Shown here: in pieces, positions 23,500-32,739 of the stretch
Numbering within the stretch: position 1 is the stretch's first letter
Layout: each line of letters starts with the position of its first letter
Assembly: GCA_024509875.1 (NCBI GenBank)
Contig: JAMPIV010004905.1
Location: 827,270-891,269, forward strand
Length of the DNA: 64,000 nt
Source of the DNA: Oreohelix idahoensis
Lineage: Eukaryota > Mollusca > Gastropoda > Stylommatophora > Oreohelicidae
Reading direction: 5' to 3'
Translations under genes and position numbers: made by a program
The notes under the pieces: generated by a model
The model's database searches: none
Told to the model about the DNA's origin: nothing
Seen by the model: only the letters and a program-made list of their open reading frames with translations

Positions 23500-25235
23500 A
23501 AGTGTGTATCTTTATGTCGCAATCTCCGTAGCGAAAACTGGAAATTATATACACTTTGTAACAGAAAGCTCTTTCACAAAGAAATAACGTTTTTCATTGC
23601 AGAATTATTTTGTTTTTAGCAAAGTAGAAAGTGTGCTGGTATTACAAATAACGTTTTGGCTTGTAAAAGTTTTTTTTTTCTTTAATAAAATGGAAAGTGC
23701 TAAATAATAATAAGAGAATGCGAAATGCTATCCACTAGATAGTGATATCTAACGAATCATGAAGGATGAATTCTGTATCTCGGCGACATAAACCTCTACC
23801 TTAATATCTCGACAAGGAAAAGAGTCCCAACTCCCAAGTAAAGGTTTTTTTTCTTAATATGTAAATACTTAACAAAGACAGCACGAGTGATGTAGTTACT
23901 CAGCAAGAATTAAAGATCAATAAAGGTATATATCTTTCTTTGGTAAATATTTGCATATATATGCTTTTTTTAAATGGTAATTTACAGAAGAAATTCTCAT
24001 ATAAACTGTGAAACTGTAATTAATTTAAATATAAGATTAAAACTATGTAAGGAATTTAGTAGTGATCGCTACCACACTAATGATAGTAATCTACGCTGTC
24101 CATATATGATAATATTATACAGTTCATAGTCCGATGATTTTTGCTGTTAGCAGTTATTTCTTAACAAAATATGAAAAGTATGTTGTAAACGACATTTTAC
24201 TGTTATAGTGCATTTCACAATGTTTGCCGCTGTTTAATATTCAAAATCTCTGCAACCACTTGATCGTAATAGTTGCAACTTTGCATATGACCTAATGATC
24301 GCTATGTCCCGAGGGGGACATTTTTTTCCTCGTTAACAAACTTACGGTTTTAAATTTTCTTTATTTAAAGTATACAAAATCGACCACCTCCTAGTCCAAC
24401 CGTGTTTTGACAGGGCTTACCCCTTCGTATTTGTGAGCTATTTCGATTTAACATCTTGAACGTATTTCACGTGATTTTCCCCGTGTTTCAGCTCACTACC
24501 GCACTGTTTTGAACATTACATTGCTCCTTCCGGTGTGTTCAGTTACCGTTCTACTGATTGTGTATTTCAGTGCATAGGCGTATCTTGCGGTATTCTAGGT
24601 CTGTAATACATTAGGTATGAAAGTCAAGTTCCTTACACTGCATACAATGGCAGTGAAGATGTATAAATGTTTCTGCAGAGAAGCTTAGCGTGGTAAACTG
24701 TATCAGAGTCTCTCAAATATTTCGAAGAAATAAAAAAAGACCTCACGTAGTAATCAGTTAACAAACCCCTCTAACATTCGAATTGTATAGACGCCTATGC
24801 CGAAAATATGCAACTTCCTTCATTTACGGTAAATTATTTTCTTCAAAGACAAAATAATTACTTCGTTAAAAAAGATCAAAGGAATTAGCCGTTGCAAGAA
24901 AAGAACACTACTGCAACATCGAATTTTATAAAAACTTTGGGACATTGAAAATATAAGACCACATGCAAAAAATCATGTTTATCAGTGCAAGGAATATGGA
25001 GATATTTGAAGTCAATCGTCGACCGACCTTTTTCAAACGCATTATAGTAGTAATTTCTAAGCATAATAAAAGTATGTTGTAAGTAAAGGTTTTCTTACAG
25101 TCAGACTGAGTAAAAGAAAATAAGAACGGCAACAGTGGACTGTACGGTTATAAATGTCAATTTTTTAAAAGTCGTCAGATGCATACAGAAGTTAAACTTA
25201 TTATATCAGTGAATATATTAAAATAATAATACAAA
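23500..25235. other. no recognisable feature
   Basis: AT-rich, with no domain or repeat recognised. It could be intron or upstream DNA of the sulfotransferase-like exon. Confidence 0.5.
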
Positions 25236-25377
25236 AAGCAAGTGGAACTTTCATTGCATTGGGAAATATATGGAGATCAAGAGAAATCGGATCCAATACG
25301 AAAATAAGAATCTTCAACTCAAATGTGAAGTCAGAACTATTTTATGGCTCTGAAACATGGAAAACAACAAAGACAAC
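25236..25377 (+). pseudogene. non-LTR reverse transcriptase, left part split by the Polinton
   Basis: Encodes FIALGNIWRSREIGSNTKIR then SELFYGSETWKTTKTT, the C-terminal third of a non-LTR reverse transcriptase. The frame is cut at the Polinton border; the family's next segment reappears at 40338 onward. Confidence 0.8.
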
Positions 25378-25822
25378 AGTAGTAGGGAATGTTGGAAACA
25401 GGTATTATTCTGCAGGCGCGCTGCAGGCGCGTGACTTTTTATATAGCAAAAATTCTGCAGGCGCGTGACTTTTATATAGGCGCTATCTGCAGGCGCAAGA
25501 TGGCGGACTTGAGCTAACAAGGGGGAGATTATTTGGGTCAAGATGGCGGACTTGAGCTAACAAGGGGGAGATTATTTGGGTCAAGATGGCGGACTTGAGA
25601 TAACAAGGGGGAGATAACAAGAAGAGGTGTATTATTTTTTTATATATTATTAGTATAGTCAACTTAGGTAGTGTTAGACAAACTTTTAGATAATAGGAAA
25701 ATATATATTTAGGCAATATGTATACGTTATATTTAGACAAACAGTTATACAAACAGTTATACAAACATTGAGACGATATATAGGTAACAAAAAAGCGTTT
25801 TAGTTAATATAGTTTTTATTTT
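25378..25822. repeat. Polinton left terminal inverted repeat
   Basis: 445 bp. The outer part has CTGCAGGCGCG repeats separated by GTGACTTTTTATATA. Next comes a 43-bp direct repeat (CAAGATGGCGGACTTGAG + CTAACAAGGGGGAGATTATT + TGGGT), 2-3 copies. The inner part is AT-rich and ends at AGTTAATATAGTTTTTATTT. The right repeat has more copies and an extra ~50-bp inner block. Confidence 0.95.
25497..25592 (+). promoter_or_regulatory. three tandem YY1-like motifs in left TIR
   Basis: AAGATGGCGG occurs at 25497-25506, 25540-25549 and 25583-25592, exactly 43 bases apart. It equals the core of the animal YY1/Pho binding motif (AAnATGGCGG). Matching sites stand in the right repeat. Being at both ends and facing inward, they may drive transcription into both gene arms. 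This is inference from the motif only. Confidence 0.45.
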
Positions 25823-25830
25823 TTCAAATA

Positions 25831-26364
25831 CTAAAGGACAACTCTCAGTCGCTTGGTAGGCTTCTTCTTCTTCTGTGGTGGATTAGGGACATCGGGTAGG
25901 TCTGTGGTAGGAAACCAACTAGGTTCTGGTGATATCGGGGATTTAGAGTTCATGATTTCGTCAAACAGGTTAGTGGAAGGCTTCTTCGGGGATAGGACAT
26001 CGGTCAGGTCTGTGGTAGGAAACCAACTCGGTTCTGTTGGTTGGTAACAGTTGGAATTGATGTACTGATCAAACGTGGTAGTGTTAGTAGGATAGGTATC
26101 CGTGCTTGGTGGCTGTAATCGGTCAAATTCGGCGAGGATTTCGTTCTGTAATGTCAAGAAATGTTCAAACTCGGGTCGAGTTAACGTAATGCCGTGTTTG
26201 GTCGGAAATTTGAGGTAGGATTCACCAAAATATCTTCGCACGTGTAGTAAAGGTTGGCCTCGGTAAACACTTACAGACGCAGCCTTCAGACCACTAGCCA
26301 AAGGTTTAAGCATTTCATCACTTCTCTTGATGTAGACCCAGTTGGTGGGAGCAGTCATTTTCAA
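25831..26364 (-). CDS. PC4-like DNA-binding protein of the Polinton
   Basis: 177 residues. Residues ~30-80 fit the PC4/Sub1 single-strand DNA-binding fold: strand VSVYRG (32-36), strand LLHVRRYF (39-46), then a lysine turn and KHGITLT (56-62), then a long helix EFEHFLTLQNEI. The family pattern is V-x-V-x-x-F/Y-x-G, then I-R-x-Y/F-F, then K-G-I-x-L. The tail carries a duplicated EPSWFPTTDL (111-120 and 147-156) and ends in a basic stretch QKKKKPTKRLR. It is the last gene of the minus-strand arm, 9 bases inside the left repeat. A role in coating replicating DNA or in late transcription is plausible. A relic of the same gene lies at 153-231. Confidence 0.7.
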   Translation of the reverse strand: MKMTAPTNWVYIKRSDEMLKPLASGLKAASVSVYRGQPLLHVRRYFGESYLKFPTKHGITLTRPEFEHFLTLQNEILAEFDRLQPPSTDTYPTNTTTFDQYINSNCYQPTEPSWFPTTDLTDVLSPKKPSTNLFDEIMNSKSPISPEPSWFPTTDLPDVPNPPQKKKKPTKRLRVVL

Positions 26365-26550
26365 CGAGATGTATCTAGTGTGTTAATAAAGTGTCTTCCG
26401 TTTATATCGTATAATCTGGGTTTTCTTAGCGTGCCCTAGCTAGGATTTGATTCGTCGAACATCGAGCGTGCGTTAGGCAGGACGTGATTCGTCGATGTAT
26501 TGCGTGGGAACAATGACACATGGCTGCCGTGAGGGAAAAAATACACCTGT
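26365..26550. other. gap between PC4-like gene and protease
   Basis: 186 bases with no frame recognised; the longest spacer in the minus-strand gene arm. Confidence 0.5.
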
Positions 26551-27051
26551 CTATTGATTTCGTCTCTTGTTTATCAAAGTGGTGTTGAGTTTCATTAGCC
26601 AGGGTCTGACTAAGCGCGTAATTAATCGATCGTTGGCGTGTTGTCTAGCCGAAAATGGTAGTAGGACCCGCTGCATAGTACCACCTCGTGTTTTGATCAA
26701 GATGAAATAAATGGCGTAGAGCCCGCAAACGTTGGTGACTACATCTTGTAAATGTCTGGCGTTGTAGTTAACAGGTCGAGTAGAGTTTCTGGCTATAAAA
26801 TTAATCAAGTCCGAGTGTGTAGGTGGTAGGCCAAAAGAATCAAAATATTCAAAAGTACCAAGTCTGTTATAATATAGGGCGACCCAGTGGTCACCGGGGC
26901 GGTAGCTAGGATCAGTGTTGATGACGAAAGCAGCCGTCTTGGTCGGATCGATGCGTAGAGGTAATTGGTCACGAGCTAACACTTTAACGAGCCCAGTTCG
27001 TTTAACAAATATGTCTGACAGGAGGATGGTGCGTATCTCGTCTGTGTTCAT
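26551..27051 (-). CDS. adenovirus-type cysteine protease (adenain-like)
   Basis: 166 residues, close to the usual length of Polinton maturation proteases. The catalytic set is visible: H55 in PGDHWVALYY, D71 in FEYFDSFG, Q102 in ARHLQDVV and C109 in TNVCGLYAIYF. By family knowledge it would cleave capsid and core precursors during particle maturation. It starts 3 bases after the end of the major capsid gene, so the two are probably read from one transcript. The frame has no break. Confidence 0.93.
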   Translation of the reverse strand: MNTDEIRTILLSDIFVKRTGLVKVLARDQLPLRIDPTKTAAFVINTDPSYRPGDHWVALYYNRLGTFEYFDSFGLPPTHSDLINFIARNSTRPVNYNARHLQDVVTNVCGLYAIYFILIKTRGGTMQRVLLPFSARQHANDRLITRLVRPWLMKLNTTLINKRRNQ

Positions 27052-27054
27052 TGT

Positions 27055-28368
27055 TTAAGTGGTGTAGTCTGTTAAAACTTGGCGCGATTTAGAGATCTCC
27101 AAGATCGAGTCTTGCTCGGCGTAGACGAGAACCTGTAATGGTTCGGGTGTGACCTCAGCGAATTTAAGTTCTACTGAGACTGGGCCCGACTTGGCCATCT
27201 CAAACTGGTCACCGTCTAGTAGACTGGGGGTGAGATCAAAGGCGTATAAGGCGTAACCGTGCTTAAAATGTCTATACTCGAGGTCGTTGCCGGCGTCTTT
27301 ACCAACCAGTCCCATAGCTAGATTCGTCGCGAAGAAGGCTCTCACGTACTGGTTGTGTTCATAATCCATGGACAAAGGCTTGCCACTGATGGTTCTGCCG
27401 TCCGCGCTGACGTTCAAATATATCAGACCAAAGGTAGCGAAATTGAACGGATTAGCCGTGTACGACCCGTTAAAAGCTGACGAAGTGACTAGTCCAATCA
27501 CGATCCGTGTAGGTGTTTGACTGAGAAACAGATTATCCTGCATGTGCGATAGCATACCTCTAGGGATAGAGAAAGTTTTTAGCACAACTCGTTTCAAGGG
27601 GTACTTGGCATTACCTCGCACCAAGGCTTTCTCGTGGGCTAGAGAGACGGCGGGATTTAATTTAGCTTTCCGGACAACCAAGGCCGCATAAGTTATAATA
27701 GATTTATATCCAGCGGTGGGGTCGTGTCCCAGCACGTTGAAGGCATCTTTAGACGGGGTGAGTTTTACTTTAACTGTCACACCATTTAACAGGTAACGAT
27801 CTTGAGCAAAGATATCTGAATGTAAACGACCCATCATATCAATCTCCTGAGATTCAGCCGCTATATGTCGACGCAGTCTTAACCCATTGTTATTGTCACC
27901 AATTGTGTCCGTAATAAAATTTGGGGTGTCTTTGTAAAACAGAGCCGATGTCAGATGACCTCGTTTGGGTTCCTCCCCGTAATTCAACGTGGCTTCGATG
28001 TAAGCTCTATAAGGGTAGGTGTTCTCGCTGGGTGTAATCAGCGTATCGTTCAGTGAAACGTCGACTTGGGAGAATAAACTGTGCAGGTAATAGTTGATCG
28101 GGGCCACCTCTGCGTCAACGGGTAATGCGCCGCCATTAGCTAACGTAACTTTGGCGCGCACGTGTAGAAAAGTATTGAACAAATCTAGATATTCTTCACC
28201 GTTTCCCGAAATTACAAATTCCACCGGGGCTCCGGGGGCTAAGGCGGCCAACGGATGTATCTCCACAAATTGTCCCTCTTCTACGGCTGTCTGCGTTGGT
28301 GGTACGCTAAACAAATCTAGACCACTGTGAAGACATTCGCACGAGCTGGGGTGAATAAGCGCCATCAT
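27055..28368 (-). CDS. major capsid protein (double jelly-roll)
   Basis: 437 residues, unbroken. The N-terminal half holds the pattern seen in Polinton capsid proteins: an initial LDLFSVPPTQTAV, then YLDLFNTFLHVRAKV, then VAPINYYLHSLFSQVDVSLN and TYPYRAYIEATLNYG. The second half contains PLSMDYEHNQYVRAFFATN. Such proteins fold as two jelly rolls and assemble as trimers into an icosahedral shell. The gene lies between the pVI-like gene and the protease, the usual Polinton neighbourhood. Start choice: the first Met (MMALIHPSS), which overlaps the end of the upstream reading frame by 4 bases. Confidence 0.92.
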   Translation of the reverse strand: MMALIHPSSCECLHSGLDLFSVPPTQTAVEEGQFVEIHPLAALAPGAPVEFVISGNGEEYLDLFNTFLHVRAKVTLANGGALPVDAEVAPINYYLHSLFSQVDVSLNDTLITPSENTYPYRAYIEATLNYGEEPKRGHLTSALFYKDTPNFITDTIGDNNNGLRLRRHIAAESQEIDMMGRLHSDIFAQDRYLLNGVTVKVKLTPSKDAFNVLGHDPTAGYKSIITYAALVVRKAKLNPAVSLAHEKALVRGNAKYPLKRVVLKTFSIPRGMLSHMQDNLFLSQTPTRIVIGLVTSSAFNGSYTANPFNFATFGLIYLNVSADGRTISGKPLSMDYEHNQYVRAFFATNLAMGLVGKDAGNDLEYRHFKHGYALYAFDLTPSLLDGDQFEMAKSGPVSVELKFAEVTPEPLQVLVYAEQDSILEISKSRQVLTDYTT

Positions 28369-28592
28369 TCAAATATATCAGAGTACCTTCGCTTCTTCTG
28401 GTGAGAATGAGAAGGTCGAGCTCGGTTACTGCGTTTTATGCGTTTCGGCTCGCCAGGTGGGGCAGCTCTCGTTTTTCTTTTTTCTTCTTCTAAGTCCGCT
28501 ACCCGATTGGTTAGTGGTGAGGTGTTCAACCGCTCCCTGTAATAAACGTTGACCAGATTCTTTCGCTCGTTCACGAAATGCCTCGCCAACAT
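28365..28592 (-). other. basic overlapping frame before the capsid gene
   Basis: 75 residues in a frame different from the pVI-like gene and overlapping its last 167 bases. It is rich in Arg/Lys and ends KKRRYSDIFE exactly at the capsid start (4-base overlap). It may be an alternative C-terminus of the pVI-like protein reached by frameshifting, a separate gene, or the result of an indel. It cannot be decided here. Confidence 0.35.
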
Positions 28593-28857
28593 TTCTGCCG
28601 GCTAACGCATCGCTCGCGACCTGTAGACCGGTCCCAAGCCCTTCTCTGAGTAAAGCTTTGCCTCCAGTTTTTAACCACGGGAGAACCATACGACCGAGCC
28701 CGCCGAAAAAACTACCCAAACCATGTCCTCTTTGACTTCTGCCTCCGATAAACACTGGCATCCCATGGCCAGCTTGGTTGCAGTAAAACTCCTCATACAT
28801 CTTGGGGTTTCGTCGGATGGGTACGTGTCTCACCATTATGTTTCTAGTCAAAATCAA
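28426..28857 (-). CDS. pVI-like minor capsid/membrane-active protein
   Basis: 143 residues. After a short head come glycine-rich motifs (GHGMPVFIGGRSQRGHG, LGSFFGGLGRMVLPWLK), then an amphipathic helix region and a basic tail. This layout is that of Polinton proteins compared with adenovirus pVI: a Gly-Gly region near the start that the viral protease can cut, then a membrane-active helix. It lies between the penton-like gene (14-base overlap) and the capsid gene. The assignment rests on composition and position, so it is moderate. Confidence 0.65.
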   Translation of the reverse strand: MILTRNIMVRHVPIRRNPKMYEEFYCNQAGHGMPVFIGGRSQRGHGLGSFFGGLGRMVLPWLKTGGKALLREGLGTGLQVASDALAGRNVGEAFRERAKESGQRLLQGAVEHLTTNQSGSGLRRRKKKNESCPTWRAETHKTQ

Positions 28858-29602
28858 ACCGTCTGTGAGTTCGGAAGTGTAGTGTCAACACCGAAGCTCC
28901 GCTAGTGAATGGGATAGTCTTACCCTGATCGTTAGTTAAAAGGATTTCCACCGCGTCAAACGAAAAACGGCTCAGGGGTACGTAGTGGGGTTTGTCGTAA
29001 ATCCTGAAAACAGAAGCGGTAGTCCTATCCAAAATAGGCACAATCCGTAACAAAGGGACAGAGGCATCTCCAACCGGTCTCGCCGCTACGAGATCGCAGT
29101 ACACGTATACATTTTTCATGTCGCTATCCATTTGTACTTCAGTCTCGCCTCGTAGTATTGGGTCAATGTCTGTGGCGAGCGAGGCAGGAAAACCTAACAT
29201 GTGTTTCAACGTCTCGCTAATTCTAACTTCAACCTCCGGATCATACAGATTCAAGGTGGCCTTATTATTGTTAAAATGGAATCTAACTCGGGCTTTTTCA
29301 TCCACATCCGTGGCTAAAAGCAAACGATTCAACTCGTCGATCAGCGTGTCGGGTGACGTGTATAGACCAGCGGGTAACGTGAGTAGTATAGACTCATCTT
29401 CTTTGTTGGGAAAGTAATGTAGCCATACATCATCCTCTAGCACGTTAAAATAACTTTTGGGAAATTGAATCTCAACCAAACCAACCTCATAACGTGAAGT
29501 CAAGTCTATAGTCTGTGGCAATTTGACGAAAAAGTGACCGGCGTTATTGTTTGGGTATATTTTCATCGAGGCATTGCTGGGTAAAGTCACGTAAAAACTC
29601 AT
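28844..29602 (-). CDS. penton-like minor capsid protein
   Basis: 252 residues, unbroken. It begins MSFYVTLPSNASMKIYPNNN, the conserved opening of Polinton minor capsid proteins, continuing with FVKLPQTIDL, RYEVGLVEIQFPKSY and LPAGLYTSPDTLIDELN. By family knowledge this is a single jelly-roll protein placed at capsid vertices. Its start overlaps the membrane-protein gene by 4 bases. Confidence 0.88.
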   Translation of the reverse strand: MSFYVTLPSNASMKIYPNNNAGHFFVKLPQTIDLTSRYEVGLVEIQFPKSYFNVLEDDVWLHYFPNKEDESILLTLPAGLYTSPDTLIDELNRLLLATDVDEKARVRFHFNNNKATLNLYDPEVEVRISETLKHMLGFPASLATDIDPILRGETEVQMDSDMKNVYVYCDLVAARPVGDASVPLLRIVPILDRTTASVFRIYDKPHYVPLSRFSFDAVEILLTNDQGKTIPFTSGASVLTLHFRTHRRFDFD

Positions 29603-29865
29603 CCTATCTTGGGGTTAGGTAACATGTAACCCAGACAACTGCTCATTAAAGCGATCCAAAACTTGCCGTCTGGTCCCTCTGCGTTGCTCCGACTCAGATT
29701 GAATAATGAGACACCGATGACGACATATATAACGATCATCTGACAGATGAAAACGATCTCTAGTCGCGGGACTAGTTTCCCAAAAAAAGGCCAGAACGAG
29801 GTTCTCGCGGTCTTGGGAGGGGGTGGCCTCAAAACTGGGGTGCTCACGTCTTCTTCAATATCCAT
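29599..29865 (-). CDS. small two-helix membrane protein of the Polinton
   Basis: 88 residues. A cytosolic-looking head (MDIEEDVSTPVLRPPPPK) is followed by a hydrophobic helix (about residues 36-57, IVFICQMIVIYVVIGVSLF) and a second weaker one (about 70-83, WIALMSSCLGYML). The function is unknown. Small membrane proteins between integrase and penton genes are common in Polintons. It overlaps the penton gene by 4 bases and the integrase end by 1 base. Confidence 0.7.
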   Translation of the reverse strand: MDIEEDVSTPVLRPPPPKTARTSFWPFFGKLVPRLEIVFICQMIVIYVVIGVSLFNLSRSNAEGPDGKFWIALMSSCLGYMLPNPKIG

Positions 29866-30986
29866 CAGTCTCGATATCTCGCTAGTTGTTTGGACGAAAT
29901 CCAGCTGTTGAATGACGAGTTATAACCGAACCATTTGACTAAATATTCTTTTACACCCCTGCCACCGCGGCGTTCCTCCAAAATGGACTCGATTCGATAA
30001 ACTATCTTGTCGCCGACTCGTTGCAATTCTTCTTGGTAAAAAGAACCTTTCAATTCCTCACCCGAATCATCTTTAAGGATGTACGTAACCGGTCTTGTTT
30101 GGTTTAGTCGGCTGATCGTAAACAACTCTTCTGTCCACGCCGGCGTATAACCCTTTTTAAAAGTTTGTCTGGCTTGGGCGATCCGCACGCGATCACCAGG
30201 TTTAAAATAGACTTTTCTACCGACGACGTCAGGGGTCGAATACAAAGTACGCCACACTTCTTCTTGATTGTTCGGGGTAACTTCCACCGGCGCCATCTTA
30301 ATACTCCGATGATACGAATTGTTGTAGTTGTGGACCAGTTGTTGTATCACGTCGACGTAGCGAAGACTGTTGGTTTTGGTAAAGTAACGCCACGTTTTTT
30401 CTTTGAGGGTTCGATTAAACCGTTCGACGATAGCTGCTTTGGTGTCTTCATTCTCCGTAGTGAAGAAATGGACCTTTTCGTTTTTAAGAAACTTTAAGAA
30501 TGTTTTGTTGACAAACTCACTGCCTTTGTCTGTTTGAAAATGTATCGGTTTGCGACTGTTAAAAATTGTCTTTACCGCTGTTACTAACGCTGGCCCAGTC
30601 TTGTTTTTCAGAGGAACAGCCCAAGCGAATTTACTAAATACATCGATACACGTTACTAGATAGGAAAACCCATCGTTGAATCTTTTTAAACCTCGCAAGT
30701 CAATTAAATCAGCCTGGAACTGTTGGTGGATACCACCTGCAATGGTCGTACGTCGTTTAAATTTTCTGCGCACAGGTTTATGTAGGGTGTAGCTGTCCTG
30801 ATGGCCTAACCACTCTTCAATTTTCTTACGACTAAGTTTGGTTGCACGTTGTAAGGCGGCGATTCCGCCATAAGCTCCGGCTCGTTTTGGGTCGTAGTAA
30901 TGACGTTTTAAAATCACTTCTTTGGCCATGGTTCCCACTTTGGCGTCTTTTTCCTTCTTCTGAGCGAATACGACGATGTTTCTCAC
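29865..30986 (-). CDS. retroviral-type integrase with C-terminal chromodomain
   Basis: 373 residues, unbroken. The catalytic acidic residues are D93 (QADLIDLRG), D153 (FQTDKGSEF) and E188 (AAIVERFNRT). The N-terminal ~75 residues form a helical DNA-binding part (YYDPKRAGAYGG, LQRATKLSRKKIEEWL). Residues ~328-372 are a chromodomain (YRIESILEERR, EYLVKWFGYN, SWISSKQL) able to read histone marks. The enzyme joins element ends to host DNA. The chromodomain suggests targeting to a chromatin state; that is family-level inference. Confidence 0.95.
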   Translation of the reverse strand: MRNIVVFAQKKEKDAKVGTMAKEVILKRHYYDPKRAGAYGGIAALQRATKLSRKKIEEWLGHQDSYTLHKPVRRKFKRRTTIAGGIHQQFQADLIDLRGLKRFNDGFSYLVTCIDVFSKFAWAVPLKNKTGPALVTAVKTIFNSRKPIHFQTDKGSEFVNKTFLKFLKNEKVHFFTTENEDTKAAIVERFNRTLKEKTWRYFTKTNSLRYVDVIQQLVHNYNNSYHRSIKMAPVEVTPNNQEEVWRTLYSTPDVVGRKVYFKPGDRVRIAQARQTFKKGYTPAWTEELFTISRLNQTRPVTYILKDDSGEELKGSFYQEELQRVGDKIVYRIESILEERRGGRGVKEYLVKWFGYNSSFNSWISSKQLARYRD

Positions 30987-31330
30987 AATTTACTAGCCAC
31001 CTTTTTTCGATTAGTGGGTGTGACGGGTGGTGACTGAGGCGTTTTGTCGACGACCTCCTCTTTAAGTACAGTGGGTTGTTCGCTGGTTTGTGGTGGTTGT
31101 TTAATATCGACGAAACCTAGAGGTACGTGGCTGTACTGTTCTTGTCGAGTCAAATAACGCTGTAATGTTTGTTGATAGAGTCTAGCCTTGTCACCGATTG
31201 GTAAATCTTCTCTTGCCAAGACTAGTTGCATTTGAGTGTCCAATTCTCCCAAGTTATCTCTTAGAGCATCGGGTGGTCTATAAGGTTTTTCTAACAAACG
31301 AGGATCCATCAAAATCATTTTCTTAGCCAT
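30983..31330 (-). CDS. conserved Polinton accessory protein, unknown function
   Basis: 115 residues beginning MAKKMILMDPRLLEKP. The early DPRLLE motif, a helical middle (GELDTQMQLVLARED, KARLYQQTLQRYL) and a Pro/Gln/Thr-rich tail with basic end match a family of unassigned Polinton genes. No enzymatic motif. Its stop overlaps the integrase start by 4 bases. Confidence 0.6.
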   Translation of the reverse strand: MAKKMILMDPRLLEKPYRPPDALRDNLGELDTQMQLVLAREDLPIGDKARLYQQTLQRYLTRQEQYSHVPLGFVDIKQPPQTSEQPTVLKEEVVDKTPQSPPVTPTNRKKVASKL

Positions 31331-31331
31331 T

Positions 31332-31619
31332 TTACAAAAAACCTTTTAGTACAGTTAGTAAAGGTTTTAACAACACACTTAAAAAACCTCCAGTTTGTAA
31401 AAATTGTTTCCGTCTTTTGAGCGAGACTTTCTTCTTGGTAAGGGATCGCAGGATGTTTTTGTAACGACGTATACGTCTCTTCTGATTGGGGTTTAGTGTA
31501 ACGTTACCTTTTAAAACGTTGTGACAACATTCACAGAGTGTTCCTACCAGCTCGGGTGATGCTGTTTTCATAACAGCCTTGATGACTGGTGGTTTGGCTG
31601 TACCTAGAAATTTTAACAT
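31332..31619 (-). CDS. small basic Polinton protein with C-terminal GGFL motif
   Basis: 95 residues: a Cys-containing helix (ELVGTLCECCHNVLKGNV), a strongly basic middle (QKRRIRRYKN, KKKVSLKRRKQ) and an end FLQTGGFLSVLLKPL. The Gly-Gly before a hydrophobic segment resembles protease-processed, membrane-active or core proteins of adeno-like particles. The same type of gene is common in Polintons, and its function is not established. It lies 1 base after the preceding gene and 33 bases from the ATPase. Confidence 0.6.
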   Translation of the reverse strand: MLKFLGTAKPPVIKAVMKTASPELVGTLCECCHNVLKGNVTLNPNQKRRIRRYKNILRSLTKKKVSLKRRKQFLQTGGFLSVLLKPLLTVLKGFL

Positions 31620-31652
31620 ATCAGCATGTTTTTTTTTACTTTTTCACCCATG

Positions 31653-32267
31653 TTACTTGGGTACGTAAACAATATGTTGCTCCTCTGGGAAGATTCTTGA
31701 ACGAAGCCTTAGATTATCTGGTGTGTCTTGCCGGAGGTCAATTAGCAAATAGCCATGCGGGGTCGACGTCGCGTCCTTAAAACTATCCTGCACATAGGCA
31801 GTCCGACCTGGGTACATCTGTTTAGCTAGATTAACAATCTGAGATCCATCGCGTGGATTTTTGAAAAGCACAATGTAATGAGAATTCAAACTAATGGTTC
31901 TGTGTTCTTTGTTCTTGCCAAAAAAATTTTGCACGAGATAAAAGACGCTTATATTTTTATGATGAGACTATTTTGTAAATAAACTAGTTACACGTTCGTC
32001 TGTTTCGTTCATGAGATCATCGATAATCACCAACCGTCTCTTATCACCTGTCCACTGCTCAATATCAGGCAGTCCTTCAACAAACTGAACTCCAGTCATG
32101 CAATTGTATAAAGGTTGCCATTCCCCGTAACACCAAATAATCTCTTCGGGTACGAGTGTGATCATATCTTTGATATGTGTTAGGAAACGCTGGACAAAAA
32201 CAGTCTTTCCAGAGCCAGTCGGCCCAGAGATTAACGCTGTAAAAGGATGCACAAACCTCGTGTCCAT
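31653..32267 (-). pseudogene. packaging ATPase (FtsK/HerA type), one internal stop
   Basis: Walker A is GPTGSGKT (residues 15-22) and Walker B is RLVIIDD (78-84). The protein would pump DNA into capsids. An in-frame TAG at 31968-31970 falls after SLFTK, just before the conserved SHH part. Downstream coding continues in the same frame to 31653 (NFFGKNKEHRTISLNSHYIV, HGYLLIDL). There is no frameshift, so a single nonsense change splits the gene, and the half with the sensor region would be lost. It is the first gene of the minus-strand arm. Confidence 0.88.
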
Positions 32268-32289
32268 ATTTAATAATGATAACTTTCAC

Positions 32290-32700
32290 TTACAACCAGT
32301 GATTTTATATCAAAAACCCTACACATTGTGAGAACAAAAAATGTGACAATTACTGTTCAAGAATTTGAGAACCACTGATCAAGAATGTGACAATTACTGT
32401 TCAAGAATTTGAGAACCACTGATCAAGAATTTGAGAATCACTGTGAGAACCTTTGGAGTAACGTGAGAATCAATCATTGTGAGAACCTTTGGAGTAACGT
32501 GAGAATCAAACATTGTGAGATTCCAACAAAACGTGAAAATCAAACATTGTGAGAACCTTTGGAGTAATGTAAGAACTCAAACAACATGTATTGAGAATCA
32601 AGAATTTGAGAATCACTGGAGTAATGTAAGAACTCAACCAACATGTATTGAGAATCAAGAATACGACAACATACACTTTTAAACAAATTCGTATGTTAAA
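32290..32700. repeat. short direct repeats upstream of the ATPase
   Basis: The phrases AATTTGAGAACCACTGATCAAGAAT and GTGAGAACCTTTGGAGTAACGTGAGAATC recur several times in ~380 bases. They lie in the divergent spacer between the ATPase and the polymerase, where promoters would be expected. Confidence 0.7.
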
Positions 32701-32739
32701 ATTTAGCATAAATATCGCTTTTTTTGTTTTAGTCTAAAA

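Noticed and set aside
24574..24800. Inverted GCATAGGCGT pair that might bound a MITE
   Set aside because: Only 10 bases match, and no target duplication or second copy was seen.
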